DNA of 64,000 nucleotides from Zygaena filipendulae (GCA_907165275.2 OU015655.1:13156501-13220500), one strand, 5' to 3'; counted from the stretch's first letter, positions 1 to 11,610 are shown. A program made the numbers and translations. The notes: a model not told the origin generated them from the sequence alone.

Positions 1-485
1 ACTGTAATTTTTTTCTAAATGAGTTTTTTTTTTTGTATTTTTGCTTTCTTTCACGCATACCTAACGGATATAACAGACACAGATTTTAATATGGAAAAAA
101 CTTCGTTCTAACCAAGCGTTCCACGACACTAACGCATTTTTTTTGTAATTGTAAGCGATTTCAATACAGTATATATTTATTATGATTAAATTATAGGTAC
201 CTAGATATCGGATGTATTCCGCAATGTTTGTTTTGAACTACATTAAAAAGGATGTTGATAAAGTCAGCCATTTTTTCCGTTCCGCAAGACTACTTCATCC
301 TTAGCGTTTTATATAGCCGGTAAAGTATTTGAATAAAATATTACGTATGTAAGTAATATACTGGTTAACAATACCCTCTGTCGGCTGATAAATAATTAGT
401 TAATATATAATTAGGTATAATGATGAAGATACTGATCAATCGTAACTATAGTATTCCAAATATGAATGTCAGATTGTCTGTTACA

Positions 486-810
486 ATGGGTTTGTCAACC
501 AAATTTTAGTTTTTAGTCCGTCTTGTAGATCAATAAAAAATATTGGACACGTGTTTTTTATTTTTTTACCTAATGTAAAAATAACGGAGATCCATTAAGT
601 CGAAATGTCGCATGACGTCACGTCGTGCTACAGTTTATAGCACGTTATGACGTCAAGAGCCCCCACTCCGTAACTTTAATGCGTTTTATTTATCTTAGTA
701 TTTTTTCAATAATTTGAAAAAGTAAAAAATTACGTGTCAATTATTTTTTTATTATCTAACTGACGGACTAAATAGAATTTTGATTTTCATACCCCGGAAA
801 CTACCCTATT
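486..810. mobile_element. CRE-bearing TA MITE, diverged copy
   Basis: It has the TTAGTCCGTC block near the left end and GACGGACTAA near the right end, with a central inverted pair of TGACGTCA-type motifs. The right terminus (CCCCGGAAACTACCCTATT) is shared with the copy at 44690, marking a subfamily. It is non-coding. Confidence 0.75.
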
Positions 811-1268
811 CCACTCCTTAACCACTCAACCGATTGTCGAAGTTACGGAGAAATAGAGCACTTTGTACCTATCCCCAGCGCGCGCCTGTGAATTAATATA
901 CCTATGCAAGAAAAAAGTTGTAAAGTATAGTTGCATTTATACTTAGTAAAAGATGTGATTATGCAGTTTATAATTCTGAATAATTATAATGATAAAGAAG
1001 TAGGAATTCCTAATGATCTAGTTAGTATTCTTTGGACAGTGTTCAAGGTACAGTATTATATTATACTAGCTACGCCCCGCGGTTTCACCCGCGTAAATTT
1101 CGGAGTTCCCTCGAGAATCCTGGGATACATTTACCCTATGTCCTTTCCCGTATCTGTATCAATCTGGATGTGAGTTTTTTTACACGCAAAATGCGTTACA
1201 CGCCTTAACTACTCGACCGATCATCATGAAATTTTGTATATACCATGGACCAATTAAACTATACGTAT

Positions 1269-1402
1269 AAATACATACATACCTACTACGTATGTCTGCC
1301 TCGCGTAGGCTCAAAAAGCGTATGAATGCGGGTTGAAATACATACATACCTACTACGTATGTCTGCCTCGCGTAGGGTCAAAAAGCGTATGAATGCGGGT
1401 TT
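1269..1402. repeat. 67-bp tandem duplication
   Basis: Two adjacent units, 1269-1335 and 1336-1402, are nearly identical. Each runs from AAATACATACATACC to GAATGCGGGTT. The high identity suggests a recent duplication by slippage or unequal exchange. No reading frame or gene overlaps it. Confidence 0.85.
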
Positions 1403-1540
1403 TAACTAGCCAAGTTGTATAAGCTCCTTTAAATGATTTTAAGGATTATTTATCTACAAAACTTGGCACCTATTTAGATGTCAATTCTTTTGTCGGCGAA
1501 GTCAACGTTACAACCAAGCATATCACACTTTTAGAATCGG

Positions 1541-1897
1541 CATGGTGACTAAATTTAAAAATTAAAAAAATATTGAAAAAGTAGGAATTTTTCCTTTTTT
1601 TACGTAATCAAAAAATATCGGCGATACATTGAGTTGAAATCCCGTGTGTGGTCACACTTAGGTACACTTTATACTTAGTTATGACATCGCGACATCCCAC
1701 TCTTAAACTTTAATACGTTTTATCAAACAATCCCAACAATCCGATTGTAACCACTACTTATATAATAATAAAAATATTTTTGGATTTTGAATCAAAGCGT
1801 TTTTTCAATAATTCGAAAAAGCAAAAAATACGTATCTATTATTTTTTTACTCTCTAACTGATCCACTAAATAGAAATTTAATTTTTATACCTTGTCA
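1541..1897. mobile_element. CRE-bearing TA MITE, old copy
   Basis: It is recognised from the ACGTAATCAAAAAATA block, the internal CTTTAATACGTTTTAT block and the terminal GATCCACTAAATAG remnant of the family. The TGACGTCA motifs are decayed here, so this is an older insertion than those at 10571 and 46897. Confidence 0.55.
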
Positions 1898-2643
1898 TCG
1901 TGCTCATTAAAGTGATCTAACACAAAAATTGCAATTTGGAATGAGCAAAAAAGTCTCTTTCACAATAACATACATAAGTGGATAGCGAGATCAACGAATG
2001 TGACCGATACGCTGTTCTTTTGTAACTCACAATAATTGGGGCTCAATTTCACAGCAGTTGTAGAGCAGACTTTTTAAGATCAGTTTTTAAACAAAATCAG
2101 ACAGATTACAAGAATTTTGAGTAATGTCAATTTAATTATGAAGGTGCGATCGAGCGGGACGTATAAATACGTCAAACGTAGGCAATATCGGGTATGGGTA
2201 AGACATATGAAAACATCCTTGAAATAAATGAAAAATAAACATAGTATTTCCATTTATTTCAAGCATAAATAAATAAATAAAAAATTATATGACGGCTTCC
2301 GGGCATATTGTATAGTGTGCAGACCTATAATTTCATATCACTTACTGAGACGTCAGTCTCACAGTCACGACAGTTAAAAACTTTGTTTTTGTTTTGTTTT
2401 AATCAAAGAATTTACCTATACTACCGATATGTCAAAGAACATACACATGTAATCTTTGTTAAAATCTATAAGGGACCTGTTCCTGAAATAAACGATTTAT
2501 TATTATTATTATTAAAAAGGGAATTCCCCGATTCACCTGATTATACTGAACTTGGCATCCACTTTCACATTTATGTTTTTTACAGGACACGCTATACCTA
2601 GATCGTTGTTTATTTTAAAATGTATTGCTAAATACCTACCATA

Positions 2644-2876
2644 ATGGGGATGTGGACTACTTTTGAAAATCAAAATTCTAATTAGTCCGTCAGTTACAAA
2701 ATAAAAAAACAATAGACACGTATTTTTTCTTTTTCAAATAAATTAAAATATACCTACAGAGATAAAGCGCATTCGCTGTTATTTTTTGATTACGTAAAAA
2801 AAGAAAAAATACGTTTCCAATATTTTTTAATAATCTATAAGACGGACTAAATATAAAAATTAGTTAACATGCCCAT
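2644..2876. mobile_element. CRE-bearing TA MITE, internally deleted
   Basis: The left terminus ATGGGGATGTGGACTAC and right terminus AACATGCCCAT bracket the family's TTAGTCCGTC / GACGGACTAA arms, but the centre with the CRE pair is missing. It ends about 20 bp before the likely splice acceptor (TTGCTCAG) in front of the CRAL-TRIO start codon. Confidence 0.75.
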
Positions 2877-2906
2877 TGCTAAACTTTTGTTGCTCAGATT
2901 GAAATA

Positions 2907-5900
2907 ATGACGACGGCGAGTGTTCTGCTGACGGTGAGCAACGCGTGGGGCGCGAACAGCGAAAAATGCGAGTCCGAGGGGCGGGCGGGGCGCGCGATAC
3001 GCAACGTGGCCGCGGTCGCTGCGCGGGAGCTGCGCGAGACGCCCGCCACCCGCGAGCAGGCGCTGCGCATCATGCGCGACTGGATCAACCAGAACTACGA
3101 CATCAGAAACATCAGACAGGGTACGTCTGGCACTTTTTTTTATGTCACAGGGGGCAAACGGGCAAGTGGCACACCTGATGGTAAGCGATTACCGCCGCCT
3201 ATAGACATCTGCAACACCAGAAGGCTTGCAGGTGCGTTGCCGACCTGGAATGGGGATGGGAACTGGCTTTCATGTGGGGCTGCCGGAACACACCGTTAGG
3301 TGCTTGGCGACAGATTTGCAACTTTACGCAACACACATAGTACCTATGCCACTGCGCGTACCCAGGTTCTGGGCGGGGGGGGGGATCAAATTGGTTCTGG
3401 TGGGATAGGGTCCGAGGGCCCCCTAGCTCGGCACGGCACTATCTAGCCCTCCGGTAGCTACACCGCTGATTAGAACCCTGATGGTCCCATATTCGAAATA
3501 AAATTAAATCTGGCCAAGTAAGAGTCGGACTCGCGCACGAAGAGTTCCGTACCTATCATTATCTATAAAAAGGCAAAAAAAAGTTTCTGTTTTTTACCTA
3601 CCTACTTGTTATAGCAGCAAGAGAAATATATCGTCTGTGAAACTCAACTGTCTAACCATCACGGTTCATGAGATACAGCCTGGTGACAGACGTACAGACG
3701 GACGGACGAACGGACAGCAAAGTCTTGGTAATAGGGTCCCGTTTTACCCTTTTGTAACTGAACCCTAGAAGATTGTCTATTGCGTCAATGATGCGCACGC
3801 ATCTCATGTGTCCATTGGTCGTCAACGTTTACGGAATTTAATACGTATCTCTCGATCTTGCCTAAAAGTTGTAACAATGAGCGATAAACTCGAAAATTGC
3901 CAAATCTTAAAGGTGTATTATCACATTGCCCAAAGGTTCAAATTTCCAAACGTTACGCACACACAAAATTTTGTCATTTCTTATATTATGCGTCATGAAA
4001 CGCGATTGCAAATTGTATACATATTATCTATTTATGTAACGTCAATTAACATAATTTTATTTGCTGTGTAATCTTATGAATAGTTTTGTCATACAGGCAG
4101 CTGAGGCAGACAGACGGACGCACACTTAGGTATACGGACAATTAGATAATGAGAAATATTATCTATACAAGACACAAAATTATCATTTAATTGCCAAATG
4201 TAAACAAAATAATATGAGTTGAAAAAGTATTAAGCAAATTATTAAGATACGATGCAATAACTCATGATAATTACCCTTAATTATTATAATTTGGTTTTAC
4301 AATGTGTATTTTCTAAACAAAAATAGATCTATGATTTTTAAATATTTTATATTGTGTTTTCGCATAACTCTTCTACAAAAGGTGTTTTTTTATTCTTACA
4401 GATGACTCATTTTTATTGCGATTTCTACGACAAAAGAAATTCAGCATACCCATGGCTCAGCAGACGTTACTGAAGTATCTCAATCTGAGGAAATACTATC
4501 CGGAATGCTTCTCCAACCTCGACTGCGACGACCCGAAGATAGAAGAAATACTGAATGACGGGTAAAATAATTTAATAACATAAAATACTATATGTGCCGG
4601 TCGTGGTATTGGCTAGGAATAGACGTGGATCTAGGAAGTTGGGGTATACAGCCCTTAGCCCCCCGACTCGTGTCAAGTACAATAAATTGAGAAGTTTAAT
4701 TTTTTTAGTACGTTGTCGGACTTCACAAAGACAAACAGCATTACCTTGAAGTGAAAAGATTTTTATCCCGGAATTTAACAGGAAATCTTAAAATTCACGC
4801 ATGATAATCCGCGGGGACAATCTAGTTATATACGTATAATTAAGATTATATTCACTTAACGATCAATAAAATTATTAGTCTTAGAACTTTACAAAAAAAA
4901 AATATAATTACTTTGTGGCGACTGCCACGCCTTTAGTCACAGGCGAACTGTGATAGCCTCACAGCGAAGCAGAGCGGGAAGATTCCGCTTTGGTGGTCGA
5001 CAAAAGGGGACGCTCCGTCCCGTTTGGCCGGGTGTTATTATGCTTTTGAGCCTCCTGCTGGTGCGGGAGAAAGCGGGTGAAATCACATAAAATTTTGCAT
5101 ACACGTTGTCAGACGTGCAAAAAGTGACATAGGACACTTTGTAGCTCAGAAGTTCCGCGGGAACTGCGAAATTAACGCAGGTGAAACCGCGGACAGCTCA
5201 CAGTGTAGTCACCGAGAGGTCGCTTCACTAGCTACGGCTGTGACTGTTGTATGTACTTTTAAATAACAAAAGAAAAAAAATCTAACGTGACTATTAAGTT
5301 ATATAACATTCAGTGTCCACATTGTCTGAAACGTTACATAACAATGTAATATAACATGTTTTGTTATGTAGTCTGTACGCACTGTTAGATAAAATCCATA
5401 TTCACACCATTGTTTATGTTGTTATCGTCACTTTCAAGGTACATCGCCGTGTCGCCGGTACGCGACGCCAATGGTCGGAGAGTCATCGTTTATAATATAG
5501 GTAATTAGTAGTAGATTATGCACCGAGGGAGTAAAGCACTGTCTTACGTCACCGGCGGCATATTGAAAACTGAGCGTAACGATGGACGCTAGAGTTAATC
5601 CCTGAGCGCAGCGAGGGCTTCGCTCGGGAGTTATGTAGAGTCCTGAGTGAAGCGAGGGGTTTAAGCTGCCCGTGACGAAGACAGGCTTTATCCTCGAGGT
5701 GCATACTCTACTTTTCATACCTACAGCGAGACATAAAATTTGACGCGGATAATAAGTTCTTTCCATGGAGTGGTAGGTTTGCCAATGCATGTTTGGCTTT
5801 TTACGGGCGTGAATTTCGAGCAAACATACAGACGAACAGACTTAAGTTATTAGGGATGTTGACAACTATTGAAAATCAAGATTTTAATTAGTCCGTCTTT

Positions 5901-8900
5901 TAGAAAATTAAAAATCATTAGACACGTTTTTTTTATTTTTCAAATAAATTAAAATACACAGAGGTAAAGCGCATTAACGTTTAGGGTGGGGGCTCGTGAC
6001 GTCGCTTACCACTACAAGCCGCCATACAAACTGCACTAGTTAGTGACGCACATCACTGTTATTTTTTGATTACGTAAAAAAAGAAAAAATACGTGTCCAA
6101 TATTTTTTATATCTACAAGACGGAGTAAAAAAAAATTAGTCAAATAGCCTATTGAATTTCGATATATGTACGAATAAAAGTTGAATCTAAAAAGTATCAG
6201 GATAAAAGAAGTAATAATACTTGGACATTACTTAAGTTATATAAAGCTGCGCCAGCGAAGCCGCGAGTGATTGCAGCTATACCTAATTGAAACTAATTTT
6301 GTAATTGGTGTTCCATCAATTACCATTTTAAAACGCTATGCAATTTCATTGCCACATAAATATATATAATATATCAGTCACATTTAATTCGCCTCAAATT
6401 AAAAAGAAGAAGTACATTCGAAACTAAAAAACGCAAGCTTTGGTTTTCTCATCCCTTCTAATATTATAAAAGCGAGAGTGACTCTGTCTGTCTGTCTTTA
6501 CGCTTTCATACCTTAACGGCTCAACCGATCATCATGAAATTTTGTACACACACTGTCAGAAGTACAAAGAAGGAGATGGTACTTTTCATCCCGGAATTTA
6601 CGCGGAATCTCCGATATTTCCGCGGGTGAAACCGCGGGGAACAGCTAGTAATTCATAAATAAATATACAGTATCGTACATAGTTGTAATTAAAAATACTA
6701 TCTCGTTAAGTAACTAATGGATATCGCACGTCTTTAAAACTTCTAATAAAAATTATCATGGCAACATCAGTTTTGTAGGTATTTAATAAAATAATACCCT
6801 ATCACAAGGCCTGTAGGTACAATTTCGAAGTGCCTTCGTTTTAAATGTTAAAAAGGTTGTAGGAGTATTATATGTTTTAGGCCCGCCGCCCATTGTGACT
6901 TTTTGTCGACGTGACTTTCTGTCACTTAGTCAAGTGCAATGAAAACTATACTGAGTGCGCTCATTATGGTGACGTGACAATACGGTGACCTCAGTACATT
7001 TTTCATAAGTGACAGAAAGTCACGTCGACAAAAAGTCACAATGGGCGGCGGGCCTTATTACCTATGTTTTGATCGCGTGCGATATCCATAAAAAGTCAAA
7101 ATAAAGTGATGTTTCTGTAAAACGAACGTGTTGAAATATGTCTCACAGCCAAATTCAACGCATCGAAGTTCATCTGTTGGGACATTTGCAAGGTCCACAT
7201 TCTGGTGTACGAGTGTCTGATAGAGGACCAAGTGGATCAGGTCTGCGGGTTTACGCACGTCGGCGACGGGCACGGGGTCACACCGGCCCACATCACCTCT
7301 TGGAACCCCACCGACTTCGCCAGGCTCATGAAATGGGGGGAGGTGAGTACCGAAATAATGAGGGAAAATTTTTGAGTGGACCAACCAAAAAAACACCGCT
7401 CCACTAACAATTCGGCGACACTCGCAATTTATATACAGCACTGGGCTATATTTGACTAAATTTTTATATTTATTTTAGTCCGTCCTGTAGATTCATAAAA
7501 AATATCAGACACGTATTTTTTCTTTTTTTACGTAAGCATAAAATAACGGAGATACGTTGAGTCGAAATTTCGCGTGATGTCACAAGCAGGCGCAGGTTTT
7601 ACCTGCATTATGACGTTACAACTTTACAAGCCCCCCTCCTAAACTTTAATGCGCTTTATCGTTTTTTTTTAATAAACTATAGTAAAATCGAATACCTTAA
7701 TGATATTTCCTGTTTTTTTTTTTGCGTATTTTCAGAGCTGTCATGGAACTAGTAAGTACTTACCTAGGTAGAAATCTGCGGATTTCTTGGTTAGATAGAG
7801 TTTTCTTGTTGGATTTTAGAGTTTTTATTGTCCAGACAATATACGTTATTTTATTTCTTTCCCCGTGTCCCACTGAATGATTGACTCTTTAGGAGGTCAA
7901 AAATTATTTATTAGGTACCTATTCTAATTTTCGCAATTTTCTCGTACCCAGCAATCGCTGCCGATGCGTCACAAGGAGTGCCACCTGATCAACTTACCGT
8001 CAGCCTTCAAATACATAATAGACTTCGCGCTCAGCAAGATCACACCGAAGATGGCTGAACGACTGCACGTGAGTAGAACAAATAAAATCCCACAGATCAG
8101 TGATCCCTATAGATCAGACAGAAGCTGTAAGCTTGCCGTGGGAACCAAATAATAAGGTATAGGTACAAAAAATATACTACATAATCCATATTATTTTTAG
8201 ACTTAACAGATTTTTTTGTTTTATTATAATATCTCACCATGGACCTCTCGTGTACATATTTAGGTATACTCGCTACCTTTCTCATCTTTCGCTGAACCGA
8301 TTTCAATTGAGTGATATAGGCAGTTCATATTTTTTTAGACTTTTTGACAATAAGTGAAACCGTAGCTCACATCAGACATAATATTAGTAACATATCTTTG
8401 TACATACTAGCTGTTCACCCGCGGTCTCACCTTCGGTAATTTCGGAGTTCCCGCGGGAATTTAGGGTTCCGATATCGCTTTAGACATTCACAAATAACGT
8501 GGCTTTCTATTGGTAGAAGAATTTTCAAAATCGGTTCAGTAGATTCAGAGATACCTACCCCCTTTTTTTGAGAAATTACCCCATACAACCTCACAAACTC
8601 AGAAATTTTACCTTTTTATAATACAGCTGTGCCCCGCGGTTTCATCAGCGGTAATTTCGGAGTTCCCGCGGGAATTCCGGGATAAAAAGTACCCTATGTC
8701 CTTCTCTGTACCCCTGACAATGTGTACCTAAGTATACAAAATTTCATGAGATTTCACCGACCGGAGTCCTGCGGGAATTCCGGGATAAAAAGTATCCTAT
8801 TTCCGTTTCCTGGTTCTAAGCTACCTCCCCACCAATTTTCAGCCAAATCGGTTCAGCCGTTCTTGAGTTTAAAAATAGTGTAACTAACACGACTTTTTTT

Positions 8901-9243
8901 TATATATGTATATAGAAGATTATAGATTAGTTTATTGTATTAGTAAAGCGCTAATAGTAATATTACTGTTTATGTCAAATAAATTCAGCTACACAACACA
9001 ATCAAGAACCTCCACAAGCACTTGGATGTGGCATGCCTGCCGACGTCGTTCGGTGGGCCCATTCCCCATGAAGAGATGATCAGCTACACAAAGAGCCTGT
9101 TGAGCGAGCACAAGAAGAAACTCCTGGGCCTCGACGATATGCAGATACTGAGCACACGAGGCATCATATCCTCTAGAAGTAAGAAGAACGACAAAGACAT
9201 CGCGTCAGTACAAGGTAGCTTTAGGAAACTGGAGATCGATTAG
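2907..9243 (+). CDS. CRAL-TRIO domain lipid-binding protein (clavesin/alpha-TTP-like), 6 coding exons
   Basis: Exons: 2907-3120, 4402-4561, 5439-5500, 7149-7342, 7952-8068 and 8989-9243. All junctions use GT-AG and keep phase, giving 333 residues. Residues about 40-100 form the CRAL-TRIO N-terminal helical domain (DDSFLLRFLRQKKFSIPMAQ). Residues about 120-280 form the lipid-binding lobe, with conserved FTHVGDGHGVT, the HLINLPSAF strand and the LPTSFGGP end. Known members of this family are soluble cytosolic carriers of small hydrophobic ligands such as retinoids, tocopherols or phosphoinositides; the ligand here cannot be read. Lepidoptera have many tandem paralogues of this family, but only one lies in this window. 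The ATG at 2907 follows TTGCTCAG, so a 5' non-coding exon upstream is likely. The first 30 or so residues are poorly conserved and the true start is the least certain part. Introns carry MITEs and Helitrons. Confidence 0.9.
3150..3310 (+). repeat. interspersed repeat (TAAGCGATTACCGCCG family)
   Basis: It contains GGTAAGCGATTACCGCCG, an ACATCTGCAACACCAGAAGG block and a GTTGCCGACCTGGAA block. The same order recurs reversed near 34215, 41775 and 57080. It lies in CRAL-TRIO intron 1, beginning about 30 bp after the donor. The repeat class is not assigned. Confidence 0.75.
3510..3775 (+). repeat. GTTCCGTACC-family interspersed repeat
   Basis: It starts near AAGTAAGAGTCGGACTCGCG and carries AGTTCCGTACC, a run of CAGACGGACGG and AGGGTCCCGTTTTACCC. 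A reversed copy occupies 28395-28760. This style of repeat is common in lepidopteran introns. It shows no coding capacity. Confidence 0.65.
5040..5200 (+). mobile_element. Helitron-like fragment
   Basis: A degraded 3' part of the family is present: AAATTTTGCATACACGTTGT, GTTCCGCGGGAACT, then GGTGAAACCGCGGACAGCT. The CTAG terminus is lost. It sits in CRAL-TRIO intron 2. Confidence 0.6.
5851..6152. mobile_element. CRE-bearing TA MITE
   Basis: The termini TAGGGATGTTGACAAC and TAGTCAAATAGCCTA and the subterminal arms are present, with GTGACGTCG replacing the palindromic CRE on one side. It lies in CRAL-TRIO intron 3. Confidence 0.8.
6452..6648 (+). mobile_element. complete non-autonomous Helitron, 197 bp
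   Basis: It begins TCCCTTCTAATATTATAAA and ends in a hairpin (CCGCGG, loop GTGAAA, CCGCGG) followed 7 nt later by CTAG, with T as the next host base. A 5' TC, a 3' CTRR end and a subterminal hairpin are the established Helitron hallmarks. There is no open frame. This copy is a good reference for the family in this window. It sits in CRAL-TRIO intron 3. Confidence 0.85.
6880..7054. mobile_element. 175-bp MITE with 49-bp perfect terminal inverted repeats, TTA duplication
   Basis: The terminus GGCCCGCCGCCCATTGTGAC is repeated exactly in reverse complement at the right end; the match runs 49 bp without a mismatch. TTA flanks both sides (6877-6879 and 7055-7057). A 3-bp TTA/TAA duplication is typical of PIF/Harbinger elements, so this is probably a Harbinger-derived MITE. 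It lies in CRAL-TRIO intron 3, about 95 bp before exon 4. Arm identity implies a recent insertion. Confidence 0.9.
7460..7685. mobile_element. CRE-bearing TA MITE, partial
   Basis: The left half of the family is present (TTAGTCCGTCCTGTAGATTC, ACACGTATTTTTTC, ACTTTAATGCGCTTTAT). The right arm is lost. It lies in CRAL-TRIO intron 4. Confidence 0.7.
8407..8935 (-). mobile_element. two adjacent Helitron-like copies, reversed
   Basis: The first copy starts CTAGCTGTTCACCCGCGG at 8407. A second starts near 8628 with AGCTGTGCCCCGCGGTTTCA and contains TTCCCGCGGGAA and AAAAGTACCCTATGTCC. They fill the end of CRAL-TRIO intron 5, stopping about 55 bp before the last exon's acceptor. Confidence 0.7.
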
Positions 9244-9290
9244 GGATAAATGCATTTTTGCACGGCCATTGCAAGAGTATTGTAGACAAT

Positions 9291-9296
9291 AATAAA
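9291..9296 (+). terminator. candidate poly(A) signal of CRAL-TRIO gene
   Basis: AATAAA occurs 48 bases after the stop codon in AT-rich sequence. Other AATAAA matches farther downstream (for example near 9750) could also be used. Confidence 0.4.
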
Positions 9297-10570
9297 GAGG
9301 ACGCTATGCACTTTTAGGCCAGCACAGAAATAGATAGAAATGTTTTTAAGCACGTTCACTGCCGCTCTTTTACCAAAAATATTGTATTCGATGCCCCATT
9401 TAGTGTTTGAGCATTCAAACACATCTTGCGTTAGGACTTGGGAAGCGTAATCGCATACAAATAATTGAGAATATGAAAGGCCTATTTGATGTTAATTTAT
9501 GTATTCTCGCAAAATTGTTATTGTTGCCTATTTTTTTGGTAAACTTAACAACACTCATATTTGAGATAGCCAAATTTTATTTTTATTTTATTTTCTTTAT
9601 TTTAACATAAACAGATATTTAACACATTTGAGATGCACTCAGACTAATTAAATATACTTCACAATGTTCAAATTGTTCAAATTCTTTTAGAATATAATAG
9701 AAAAAACCTACAGATTTTTTTATTACTTATTTACATTCATATAGGTAGCAATAAAGTTGGCGAGAATTCAAAATAACACGGTTGTATACCTACCTTATAA
9801 TATCAGTATCAGTGGCAGTGAATGTGTTTATATCGATATTGTCGTCGTTAGAAGATAGTTTTGAAGCGTGCAATCGATTTAAGCATATCAGTAGGTAACA
9901 GGATAAAAATTTGTAAATGAATGTACTTAAATAGTTTTAGCGATACGAGTTGAGTATGAATTTCAAATATGGCATAGTGAATGTGAGTATTTGCAAACTA
10001 GATAATAAATCGACGTGTTTTGTAGAAAAAACAATGCTATCGATCAGATAACTGCCTTGCTATGCTTTGTTGTATGTACTATAACAAGATTCGGACAAGA
10101 CCAATTTGTGGGAGAAAAATTTTTGAAAATTTCTTACATATTTTATTAAATCCAAGGGAATATTCCACTCAAAAGTTGTAATCAAAATACCGTTATTGTT
10201 GTAATTAAATCTTTGGAGATCGTTGCTCAACCACTAGTTGAACTATTTTACCAACATACCAATGTTAAACAAAAAGCATGATTTTGTTCATTTTGTTTGA
10301 ATAAGCTTAGGTACTTACTTGTATTTAAGATTTATCGTATTTAGGTAATTAAGAATACTTATGTTAATTGCCTTAATCAATAAAAGGTCTGTGTTTAATA
10401 CACGTTAAAAGTACACACACTTTTCCTTTTTTATAACTAAATGAAATAAAACAAATTTTATAATTTTAGCCCGATATTTTATTTTGAGACTGTACAAACC
10501 TCAGGAAATGACACAAATAAATAACATACCTAACCTATAGGTACGTATTGAACCACACAACACGCAGGTA

Positions 10571-10898
10571 ATAGGCATGTTGACTATTTTTTTTTTTAGT
10601 CCGTCTTGTAGATTATTAAAAAATATTGGACACGTATTTTTTCTTTTTTTACGTAATCAAAAAATAAAGGCGATATATTGAGTTGAAATGTCGCGTGACG
10701 TCACTATTCTGACAGTTTGTATGGCGGTTTTTGCGGTTAGTGACGTCACGACCCTCTCACCCTAAACTTTAATGCGCTTTATCTCTGTATATTTTAATTT
10801 ATTTGAAAAAGCAAAAAATACGTGTCTATTGTTTTTTTTATTTTCTAACTGACGGACTAATTAGAATTTTGATTTTCAAAAGTAGTCAACATCCCTAT
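10571..10898. mobile_element. CRE-bearing TA MITE, complete 328 bp
   Basis: TA (10569-10570 and 10899-10900) flanks an element with termini ATAGGCATGTTGACTA and TAGTCAACATCCCTAT. Subterminal TTAGTCCGTC / GACGGACTAA arms and AAAATACGTGT-type blocks make it almost palindromic. The centre holds two GTGACGTCAC motifs in about 50 bp. A TA duplication points to a Tc1/mariner-type transposase source, which is not in the window. It is the same length as the copy at 46897. Confidence 0.88.
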
Positions 10899-10974
10899 TA
10901 GCTTATTCTATGAGATATGGCGTTCAATAATAGTAATTGGGACTGTGACAATGTTTTTACAAAGAAGTACCAGT

Positions 10975-11055
10975 ATAACTTATAATAATAACAATTCACA
11001 ACACACAGATGTACTTGATCCCACACTAAGCCATCGAAACCCAGCAACACGTGGT
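10975..11055 (-). mobile_element. SINE 3' fragment
   Basis: AATAATAACAATTCACAACA followed by CAGATGTACTTGATCCCAC matches the tail region of the SINEs at 38385, 41383 and 45190. The tRNA-like head is missing, and a Helitron follows directly at 11061. Confidence 0.65.
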
Positions 11056-11060
11056 CATTA

Positions 11061-11285
11061 TCCTTACTAATATTATAAACGCGAAAGTTTTTTATGTATG
11101 GATGTATGGCTATTTGTTATTCTGCCACGCAAAAACTACTGAATGGATAAAAAAAAACAAATTAATTAATGAAATTTTACAATAATATAGCTTATACATC
11201 AGAATAACGCATAGGGCACTTTTTGTCCCGGAATTCCCGCGGGAACCCTGAAATTGACGGGGGTAAAACTGCGGGAAACAGCTAG
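11061..11285 (+). mobile_element. Helitron-like element
   Basis: It begins TCCTTACTAATATTATAAAC and ends GCGGGAAACAGCTAG followed by T. It contains the TTCCCGCGGGAA palindrome. It directly follows a truncated SINE tail. Confidence 0.8.
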
Positions 11286-11374
11286 TACTACATTTATTAT
11301 TACATATAATATATCACTAGCTGTGCTTTTCTTGTCCTCGAAGAGCTTCCTATCTGTCCCATGTAAACTAAATT

Positions 11375-11610
11375 GGACATAGATAAGCAATAGTGTGTTA
11401 ACCCACACTGGAGAAATTTTGAGTAAATCGTGTTTTAAAAGTTTAGCGCCATTTTGTTTCAACATTTTTTATGTTGAATATTTAGTTAAATATTTAAGCA
11501 ATGTAATAAGGTAAACACATAATAAAAAAAATGTTCCCTAACTCTCAATAAATCTTTCTGAATCAATAACTTAAGTTTGTGGGTTAACATGTTATTGCTT
11601 ATCTGCGTCC
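11375..11610. mobile_element. MITE, GGACATAGATAAGCAATA family
   Basis: The left end GGACATAGATAAGCAATA and right end TATTGCTTATCTGCGTCC (read on +, near 11593) are inverted repeats of about 33 bp ending in GTTAACCCACA. A second copy of the whole element is at 45686-45917. It is non-coding; no target duplication is clear. Confidence 0.8.

Larger units (their letters stand above)
1..2906. other. intergenic, repeat-derived
   Basis: No credible coding exon is visible. The stretch holds two or three copies of the TA-flanked CRE-bearing MITE, a rearranged Helitron fragment at about 1066-1245 (a reversed 3' end followed by a forward internal piece), and a 67-bp tandem duplication. The first 145 bases resemble, in scattered blocks, sequence near 12310 and 13381, which suggests a further old repeat. 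The rest is AT-rich with nothing recognisable. Confidence 0.6.

Noticed and set aside
931..1173. 80-residue + strand frame
   Set aside because: Its second half is a Helitron 3' end read through; no splice signals or homology.
2894..3178. Alternative + and - frames over CRAL-TRIO exon 1
   Set aside because: The GC-rich exon is open in several frames; only the frame from 2907 splices in phase to the next conserved exon.
5434..5823. 129-residue - strand frame in CRAL-TRIO intron 3 region
   Set aside because: It overlaps exon 3 of the CRAL-TRIO gene on the other strand and shows no recognisable domain.
7732..7756. A possible mini-exon between CAG and GTAAGT (about 7735-7751) in CRAL-TRIO intron 4
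   Set aside because: Exons 4 and 5 already join in frame at GAG|CAA into continuous CRAL-TRIO sequence. Inserting the mini-exon would disrupt the domain.
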